A stretch of DNA of 64,000 nucleotides from Promethearchaeota archaeon (GTDB taxonomy: Archaea; Asgardarchaeota; Lokiarchaeia; Sigyniarchaeales; SOKP01). How positions within the stretch are numbered: position 1 is the first letter of the stretch; each line of letters starts with the position of its first letter. This document shows, piece by piece, positions 8,553 through 14,902 of the stretch. The notes under the pieces were generated by a model. It ran no database searches and was not told where the DNA came from. It worked only from the letters and a program-made list of their open reading frames with translations. Where the stretch lies: assembly GCA_029838195.1 (NCBI GenBank), contig JALGVJ010000038.1, positions 1 to 64,000 of the forward strand. Reading direction: 5' to 3'. Both the position numbers and the translations under genes were made by a program.

Positions 8553-9140
8553 TTCAAGCGCATGCGGAAAGTTTTAGGAATAGATTTAATATTTTTGAGA
8601 GAGGGGTTCTATAATAATTTATTTTGGGGGGGGCGTCATGAGATAAATTTTCGAGAGAATTTATTCCAAAACATCGCTTTCTCGGATTAATTTTTCACAG
8701 GAATAATTATGTGTCAATTTGTTAAATTCTTATATTTTTTAGAGAGAAATTTTTTTTCTTATATTAGGCTCATTAATCAATCTCATAAGGTTTGTTCCGC
8801 CCAAATTTTTCCTATTAAGTTATATGTATGACTTTCATTATCCTTTATTTCCCATGATAATTCATGGTGGGGGAGTATTTATATAACAAGTTTTTCATTT
8901 AATAGAGAATAGAAGAAAGATGATGCATTTTCTTTGATTTTCATATGAATTAAGATTTTATTATTTTTTCCTATTCAATATATAAATACATTTTTATTGA
9001 GAGAACTGGGCGTGCTAAGTAATGAATGTATTCAGAGAGGTTATTCTACTTTATTTTTTGTTTGTTTTTTGTCAGTATATTTCTAATTATTAATTTCTTA
9101 ATAAAATCCTTTATTATTTACGTTATTTTAATTATATATC
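8553..9140. other. Intergenic region, no gene seen
   Basis: A 588-nt AT-rich stretch. No frame has coding character. It contains a GGGGGGG run at about 8627 and long T tracts around 8750 and 9060. It should hold the promoter of the 747-residue gene at 9141; no SD is visible directly before that ATG. Confidence 0.55.
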
Positions 9141-11384
9141 ATGAATTTTAATCTTAATGATTTCATAAAAAATTGCAATAAAACATTACCTAATTATCTT
9201 CACCTACTCTCCAATTCAGGTTTATCTGAAGCGGAGATTAAATTGCGTAAGCGTTTAATTGTTTTATTTCTCAGAGAATATTTTATTAATAATAATACAA
9301 AGTATTATCGTTCTCAATTTAATGTTAATTTTTTCGGGAGATTTTTTTCTGAGAAACTCCAAAAAAGTAATTCTGAATTTTTTCAATTTTCTTTTAGTAA
9401 ATTACAATCCATTCTTAAAGATTACTTCGATTATTTGAAGACACAGAGAATTTTAAGTAGAAAATTACATCAAAACATCATTCGAAATCTTGATGCTAAA
9501 CAAGCGGTTATTAATAAAAAGAATGAGTCTAATAACGATTTAAATTCATATTCATTTCAAGAGGAGAGAGAAGATTTTTCGAAAGAAGTATTTGATAAAA
9601 TGCTTAAAAAATGTGATAAATGGGTAGAGGAATTTATTCAGACAGATTATTTTAAAAATTTAACGAACGAAGAGAAAAAATATATGGATTTCATTATATC
9701 TAGTTTTTTTCAATACTTATATATTTATTTTCTTAAAACGCCCGAACAAATTGATGAGGAGGATTTAGAAGAGATGTGTCTTTTCATTCTCCCGAGAAAA
9801 ATCACAGCAGAGGATTCCTATTTCAAGGCAATAGTACCGGTTTTAACCGGTTTTTTTAAATTTTTAGAAAATAAAGGTATAATTCATAATGCCAATGAAT
9901 TAAACACGAAATTAAATGGAATGCGAGAAAAAATCATGGAAGAGGTAAGAAATCCTAATAATTGGGGAATATCTAAGTTTTTACTCAACAGTGCCAAGGC
10001 GGCAGGAATAAATATATATGACGAGAGAGAGCTTAATGCCTATTTTAACGTTTTAAATGAATTGAATTTAGTACTTCAAAATATAAAAGATCAAGAATTT
10101 TTAACTATAGAAGATGTTGAGGATCTCAAGACTAGTGAAATTATTAAAAAATTACGCACTTTTGGCATTACCTTTGATAGAAAGCAATTTATAGAAGACA
10201 CACGTCGCATGTTTTCTATCTTCGAAATACTGAAAGAATGGAAGGATAAGAATTTTATAAAAGATGACTTAGGTAATTTATACTTCATTTGCTTGGCAAT
10301 TATTGTTTTATGGAATCGATTGTCTCCTGGTTTAGCCAATAGAGAACAGATAATTTCTCAGATAATAGAAGGATATGGGCTGATTAAAGATCATGAAATA
10401 GTTAAAGGATGTAAACTTTGGCTTCAAGTATGGGAGCTCATAAAAGGACGTATCCAACCGGAAATGTCTTCTATCGAGGATTTAGAAAAATTATTCAGTT
10501 GGACAACCTCTATTTATGATTGGACGCTTGATTTATCAGTTGAATTGTATAATGCGGGCGTTGAGGCAAATAAAGCTTTTTTTCTAAAAAGGATAAGATT
10601 TTGTAAAGAAATTCTCAAATATTTTCCTAAATCTGATGATTCTTATCTCCAAAACATTATGATGGATTTAGCTGAAACTTATTTTTTATTAGGTTTAATA
10701 GATCTTGGCGATAAAATGTATCGTATTTTAGTTAAGAAATTTCCTTCATTTACATTTGGCTATATAAGATGGGGGGATCAATATGCTGGAATTTATAATT
10801 ATAACATGGAGCTTTTTAATCCTGAAAAAGCATTGTCTATTTATAAAATGGGGTTAAAAAATGGGAGAGAAGACATAAAAATTCTAAAAAACCACATTGA
10901 AGAGCTTTTATTTTTAAAAAAAGCGCTACCATTTAAAGAGAAAATGCTTTCAGATTTTAAAGCATTTCTATCTAAAAAGAATTTAAGTCAGAAAAATCAT
11001 GAAAAAAAAGTAAAACATGTGGAATTTTTTTTAGATTTTGCTCTTTTTATCTATGATATTGATGATCTTAAAAGTCTTGCTGAGTATAGTCCAGATATTA
11101 TTTTGGAATTCCTGGCAAGCTGGAGCATTGAATATTTAAACCTTTCTAAAACCTCTCAAAAGGAATTGATTAGAAACATTAAATATTATTTCATGTATCT
11201 CTTCAATATAATTCCCTTTTCGGATGAGGAAATGGAAAGAATAAAAAAGCTTTTAAATGCTACTGAATATTATCTTAAGCGTCTAAATGAATATAAAGAA
11301 TTGAAGGAACTAATAGCAACTAATAAATTAAAAATTGATGATCTCTTGAAATGGAGGGAACTCTATACAAAATGGCAAGATTGA
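9141..11384 (+). CDS. Large TPR-like protein of unknown function, 747 residues
   Basis: An all-helical protein of 747 residues. The N-terminal 130 residues are basic and helical. A middle part around 165-290 (FFQYLYIYFLKTPEQIDEED, then AIVPVLTGFFKFLENKGI and NPNNWGISK) resembles a segment seen in archaeal proteins that combine it with TPR or SEC-C modules. Around 510-590, ETYFLLGLIDLGDKMYRIL, FGYIRWGDQYAGI and EKALSIYKMGLKNG have TPR spacing. There is no signal peptide, membrane span or catalytic motif. It interrupts two copies of the small-gene module (8006-8552 and 11491-11796), so it may be cargo of the same accessory element. Very AT-rich codon use. Function unknown. Confidence 0.8.
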   Translation: MNFNLNDFIKNCNKTLPNYLHLLSNSGLSEAEIKLRKRLIVLFLREYFINNNTKYYRSQFNVNFFGRFFSEKLQKSNSEFFQFSFSKLQSILKDYFDYLKTQRILSRKLHQNIIRNLDAKQAVINKKNESNNDLNSYSFQEEREDFSKEVFDKMLKKCDKWVEEFIQTDYFKNLTNEEKKYMDFIISSFFQYLYIYFLKTPEQIDEEDLEEMCLFILPRKITAEDSYFKAIVPVLTGFFKFLENKGIIHNANELNTKLNGMREKIMEEVRNPNNWGISKFLLNSAKAAGINIYDERELNAYFNVLNELNLVLQNIKDQEFLTIEDVEDLKTSEIIKKLRTFGITFDRKQFIEDTRRMFSIFEILKEWKDKNFIKDDLGNLYFICLAIIVLWNRLSPGLANREQIISQIIEGYGLIKDHEIVKGCKLWLQVWELIKGRIQPEMSSIEDLEKLFSWTTSIYDWTLDLSVELYNAGVEANKAFFLKRIRFCKEILKYFPKSDDSYLQNIMMDLAETYFLLGLIDLGDKMYRILVKKFPSFTFGYIRWGDQYAGIYNYNMELFNPEKALSIYKMGLKNGREDIKILKNHIEELLFLKKALPFKEKMLSDFKAFLSKKNLSQKNHEKKVKHVEFFLDFALFIYDIDDLKSLAEYSPDIILEFLASWSIEYLNLSKTSQKELIRNIKYYFMYLFNIIPFSDEEMERIKKLLNATEYYLKRLNEYKELKELIATNKLKIDDLLKWRELYTKWQD

Positions 11385-11490
11385 AATTATTCAAGAAATC
11401 ATAAAATTATGAGAAAATAGAGAAAAAGGAGAATTTAAAAAAAATGAATATCTCCAAAGATGTAAGACTCTAACTATAAATTTAGATAAA

Positions 11491-11685
11491 ATGTCCTATC
11501 ATCCCATCACTCTCTCCATCGAAGAAATGATTTATCGGAGACAGATTAAGCACCACGGACCCTTGGACACGAAAATGGAAAATCCTCTCCAGGATTCAAA
11601 GAAAAAAAAAGAGGTAAAAAAAATGATAAAATTTAATTGTCCCCATACACGTGGGGGTGAATGGAAAGTGGGAGAATGGAAGTAA
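11491..11685 (+). pseudogene. C-terminal fragment of an 8006-like gene, running into hairpin copy 3
   Basis: The frame reads SIEEMIYRRQIKHHGPLD and corresponds to IEELIYRSQMKHEKAFG at the C-terminus of the 121-residue protein at 8006. The N-terminal 80 or so residues are missing, replaced by the 3' flank of the 747-residue gene. After the homologous part the frame runs through GAGGTAAAAAAAATGATAAA and translates the hairpin as CPHTRGGEWKV, which is probably not meaningful. Interpreted as a truncated duplicate of the module at 7.8-8.55 kb. Confidence 0.65.
11636..11669 (+). ncRNA. CRISPR-repeat-like hairpin, copy 3
   Basis: Same 34-nt element as at 7950 and 8393 with a single change, C to T in the last stem position (CCCCAT opposite GTGGGG). 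It turns a C-G pair into a U-G wobble and so keeps the hairpin. It ends 28 nt before the ATG of the second zinc-ribbon microprotein gene, with GGGGGAGAG as ribosome binding site between. Confidence 0.7.
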
Positions 11686-11697
11686 GGGGGAGAGCAC

Positions 11698-11796
11698 ATG
11701 GTTAGTTGTAATGAGTGTGGATTTGAATGCGAGGAGATTGAGGCGGAAGGATTTTATTATTGTCCAATATGTGATGATTTTACCTATTTTTCGTGA
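11698..11796 (+). CDS. Zinc-ribbon microprotein, 32 residues (copy 2)
   Basis: The frame MVSCNECGFECEEIEAEG then FYYCPICDDFTYFS is a paralogue of the gene at 8454, with the same length and both CxxC knuckles (C4/C7, C22/C25) plus one extra Cys at position 11. It follows hairpin copy 3 with the same spacing as in copy 1, so the hairpin, ribosome binding site and microprotein were duplicated as a unit. Confidence 0.75.
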   Translation: MVSCNECGFECEEIEAEGFYYCPICDDFTYFS

Positions 11797-12177
11797 ATAG
11801 GGTCACGTGGAAGGGTTAGGGAGGAGGGAAAAGAAAGACCAGATATTTTTGAGAGTGTTTTAAAAGAGTGAGTGTTTTAGGTGTTTATTGACGATATTTT
11901 TTTACATGTGAATTTAATCGAAAAAACGGTTTCTTTCGAGAAATAGACCGTGAGAGCAGGGATCGTTAGAGGATTAGATGGATGGAAACAGAGAGGGGTA
12001 GATCGGGGGTGATTAGATGCATGGACGCGTGATTTGGGCGGGTGCGATTTTGGAAGAAAGGGTGGATCGCATGGGAGAAAGGGTACGTTTTAAAGGTGAA
12101 TGGAGATGCTAAAAAATTTAAGAGAAGAAGAAGATGATTAAGGTATCATTTTTAACTTTGGGTGATTAGAAGGGAGT
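11797..12177. other. Intergenic region with an imperfect palindrome
   Basis: No gene seen. At 11926-11951 the sequence ACGGTTTCTTTCGAG followed by AAATAGACCGT forms an imperfect inverted repeat (outer arms ACGGT/ACCGT, inner TTTCT/AGAAA), which could be an operator or a terminator hairpin. G+C is locally higher (12000-12080) than in neighbouring spacers, without a convincing frame. Confidence 0.45.
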
Positions 12178-13227
12178 GTGAGGGTTATTAACGAGGGAGA
12201 GAATAGGCGGCATCTAATCAGCCAGAAGAGAGACATCGATGATAAATATAAAGAGATAATAGACAGATTTATTGACGCATTTGATGAGATGTTAAAGGCA
12301 GGGGAGCGGGGCGTGGAGGTGAAGTGGATTAAGCCGTGGAGTCCACGAGGGGTATTGCATTCAAATATTTTCACGCCATATAGAGCGTATTCCGGGTGTA
12401 ACCAGTTGTTGTGTGATATATATTGTTTAAAACATGGATGGAGTTCAAGGTATTGGATAACTGAGGCCGGAATTAAAAAAGTGGGGGGTAAGGTGCGTGC
12501 TGGTGAGGAGCCTGTAATTATTCTTGGTTTTATTCCAAATTTAATTAGGGTTAAAATGGAGGGGGAAGAAGGGGAGAAATCGGAGCCGGAGGAAATTTAT
12601 GATGTTAGCTATTATATATTGGAGATACCAATTTATAATGTGGAGCAGACCCTGAACGTTCCTCTTCCAAGGCGTCGTGTTATTAAGAAAGAGAATAAGG
12701 CAGAGCGCATTATTGAAAGGATGGCGGATAAACCCCGGATTGTTCATGAAAAGATAGACGAGGCATTTTATAATGTTGTCACGGATACAATTCATTTGCC
12801 TCTTTTAGAAAATTTCAAATCAAGGGCATTTTATTATGATACTCTTTTTCATGAGTTAGCTCACAGTACGGGGCATGAAAGCCGATTAAATCGCAATACC
12901 TTGAATGAAGATGATTATTTTAACGTGCATTTATATGCAGAAGAGGAGCTCATTGCGGAATTGGCGAGCGCATTTTTATCTGATTATTGCGGGATTTCAT
13001 GTGAACGCTTGACAAATAACACCATGGAATACTTGAAGGCGTGGATCACCCGATTAAAAGAATGGAGAAAGCAAAAACCGGAAAAGCTCGCAATATATTC
13101 ATCAATGGCGATGCAGGCTTCAAATTATATTCTTGGCCGAAAGCCACCTAAACGCATCGACTTGTTTAAGCAAAAGCACGGGAAAAAAGTCGTAGAATTA
13201 AGTTTAGAGCAAGATATAGCGATTTAA
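12178..13227 (+). CDS. ArdC-like antirestriction protein (ssDNA-binding domain plus zincin metallopeptidase)
   Basis: A 349-residue protein from GTG 12178 with AGAAGGGAG upstream. The N-terminal domain (about 20-125) has the ArdC ssDNA-binding layout: IDAFDEMLKAGE, KWIKPWSP, TPYRAYSGCNQLLC, SRYWITEAGIKKVGGKVRAGE. The C-terminal domain has a zinc metallopeptidase site HELAHSTGHESRLNR (HExxH at about 225-229) with the third-ligand helix EEELIAELASAFL at about 256. ArdC proteins travel on plasmids and integrative elements and protect incoming DNA from restriction. Its presence just before a type IIG restriction enzyme and after the small-gene cluster supports a mobile or formerly mobile segment. 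Confidence 0.88.
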   Translation: MRVINEGENRRHLISQKRDIDDKYKEIIDRFIDAFDEMLKAGERGVEVKWIKPWSPRGVLHSNIFTPYRAYSGCNQLLCDIYCLKHGWSSRYWITEAGIKKVGGKVRAGEEPVIILGFIPNLIRVKMEGEEGEKSEPEEIYDVSYYILEIPIYNVEQTLNVPLPRRRVIKKENKAERIIERMADKPRIVHEKIDEAFYNVVTDTIHLPLLENFKSRAFYYDTLFHELAHSTGHESRLNRNTLNEDDYFNVHLYAEEELIAELASAFLSDYCGISCERLTNNTMEYLKAWITRLKEWRKQKPEKLAIYSSMAMQASNYILGRKPPKRIDLFKQKHGKKVVELSLEQDIAI

Positions 13228-13562
13228 AGAGGGGGATGAGGCGGAAAGCGGAGAGAGGGATGAGATTTAAGCATTTGGGATTTATTTACAAAAGTGTTAA
13301 GTGGTCTTAATTATCATGCGATTCGATCTTGAAAGAAATGAATTGTATTATGGGGAGAATTTTTTGGGAAAAAAAAAGGGGAGTGGGCTTAATAGGTTTT
13401 CATGAGAAATAGAATGAGAGTATATAAAATGACATGAATGAAATTATTTTATTGGGAATGGAAAATGTTTTAAAGAAAGAAGATACATTTAAACATTTAA
13501 AACAAGGTAGCACGCGAAGGAGGGTTTTAAGGGGGGTTTTTTCAATTAAAAATAAAACAAGT
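13228..13562. other. Intergenic region between convergent genes
   Basis: A 335-nt stretch. A 44-codon frame from ATG 13434 (starts MNEIILLGMENVLKKEDTFK) exists but has no ribosome binding site and overlaps the end of the opposite gene; it is not called. Nothing else seen. Confidence 0.5.
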
Positions 13563-14393
13563 TCATAAATTGATGAGTTCACAATTGTTTTGCCTTAATT
13601 TTATAATTAGTTCTCCCATTTCTTCTGCTGAAAATTCGGTGGTGGCTACCACGAAATATCCCTTGAATTTAACATCGTATAATTTTTCTACGAATATTTT
13701 TTTTCGCAAGAAAGTTTCGATTTTTTCTTTTGTTCTTAAAACGGAAACGATTTCAACGATGACGGGGGGATCGATTGAGAAACCATCTATTTCAACTTCT
13801 GTAATCCCGGGAGAAACGAATTTTTCGGGATCTTGAAGTATTTTCTTTTCTAACCTCACGTTTTCAATGCCTTCACTTTGAAGTAATTTAATGACTACAT
13901 TTCTCCCAAATTGCTCAAATTGTTTTCCAAGGGTTTTTTGTAGACTTTTAAGCATAATTTTTATCTCATGAAAATGGGTTTCAATTGCTTCAAATCGCTT
14001 ATCTGCGGATTCAAATCGCTCATTCATTTGCTTGATGAGATATTCAAATCGCTTGTCCATGGATTCGAATCGCTTGTCCATGGATTCGAATCGCTTGTCC
14101 ATGGATTCGAATCGCTTGTCCATGGATTCAAATCGCTTGTCCATGGATTCGAATCGCTCATTCATTTGCTTGATGAGATATTCGAATCGCTTGTCCATGG
14201 ATTCGAATCGCTCATTCATTTGCTTGATGAGAGCCTCAAATCGCTTGTCCATGGCTTTATTTAATTGAACGATATCTTCATGAGTAGCTACAACGCCAGA
14301 CAATGCGCTAATGATGGCACCTTTAACTTCGTCGCTTTCTCTGATTAATTTTGGGAGAATTTTTAATAATTCATCAATGTTTATATGGCTCAT
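13563..14393 (-). CDS. Coiled-coil protein with MDKRFES repeats and a PD-(D/E)XK-like C-terminal domain
   Basis: 276 residues. An N-terminal helix (1-50) is followed by about ten tandem copies of a 7-residue unit MDKRFES/MNERFES (about 45-135), forming a long coiled coil. The C-terminal domain (about 150-276) has the order FGRNVVIKLLQSEGI, EVEIDGFSIDPPVIVEIVSV, then helix FLRKKIFVEKLY and strand FKGYFVVATT. E-x-D plus V-x-V-E-I is the pattern of DUF3782-like PD-(D/E)XK proteins. Role unknown; proteins like this are frequent in archaea such as Sulfolobales and Asgards. A relative with a different C-terminus lies at 24001, and relics of this one at 6.3 kb. The repeat DNA is nearly identical from unit to unit, so copy number may vary. 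Confidence 0.75.
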   Translation of the reverse strand: MSHINIDELLKILPKLIRESDEVKGAIISALSGVVATHEDIVQLNKAMDKRFEALIKQMNERFESMDKRFEYLIKQMNERFESMDKRFESMDKRFESMDKRFESMDKRFESMDKRFEYLIKQMNERFESADKRFEAIETHFHEIKIMLKSLQKTLGKQFEQFGRNVVIKLLQSEGIENVRLEKKILQDPEKFVSPGITEVEIDGFSIDPPVIVEIVSVLRTKEKIETFLRKKIFVEKLYDVKFKGYFVVATTEFSAEEMGELIIKLRQNNCELINL

Positions 14394-14902
14394 CTAAGGT
14401 ATAAAAGAACTTTTTTATAGAAAAAATTTTGTATTAAATTCATTCGGGAAGGTTTAAATTATTTAAAATTAAAACATTGTATCATGAATCGTGTAGGGTT
14501 TGAGACTTGTAGGATGAGGGTGATTTCCTTAAAAGTTTTCGAGGACAATGCGAGAAAAGACATGCAATCATCCCATGGTGAACATTTTTTCCGGTGTTTT
14601 GAATTTCAAGGATAAAGCAGGGGAGGATTCATTTTCTTCTTTTCCCGTTTTCTTGTGATTTTGTTTAGAGCAAGAATTAAATTTGCTGGCATGGTTTGAT
14701 TAATTTAAAACCACGTGTGTTGTTGTTATTCTTTAGATTTAACCTAAACGGATAAAATATACAACCATTAACAGAAAAGGAGGTAGATAATTTTCCAAAT
14801 TTTATTTATTTTAATTTTTTAGAATAACACCACGTATCAATGCACGTGATATATGAAAATAAAAAGAGAAATGTCGTCTTTGATCATTAGTAATATTACC
14901 AA
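14394..14902. other. Divergent intergenic region with an inverted repeat
   Basis: A 509-nt stretch between the leftward coiled-coil gene and the rightward type IIG gene. GTTATTCT (14725-14732) and AGAATAAC (14821-14828) form an 8-bp perfect inverted pair whose flanks also match partly (CCACGTG at 14711, ACCACGTA after the right arm). Such repeats could bind a controller of the restriction enzyme, but no C-protein gene is present. No coding frame seen. Confidence 0.4.

Noticed and set aside
13434..13568. 44-codon frame upstream of the coiled-coil gene's 3' end
   Set aside because: No ribosome binding site, no recognisable composition, overlaps the opposite gene's stop.
13968..14268. Two + strand frames opposite the coiled-coil gene (repeats of FESLVHG and SNRLSMD)
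   Set aside because: Antisense shadows of the MDKRFES repeat of the real minus-strand gene.
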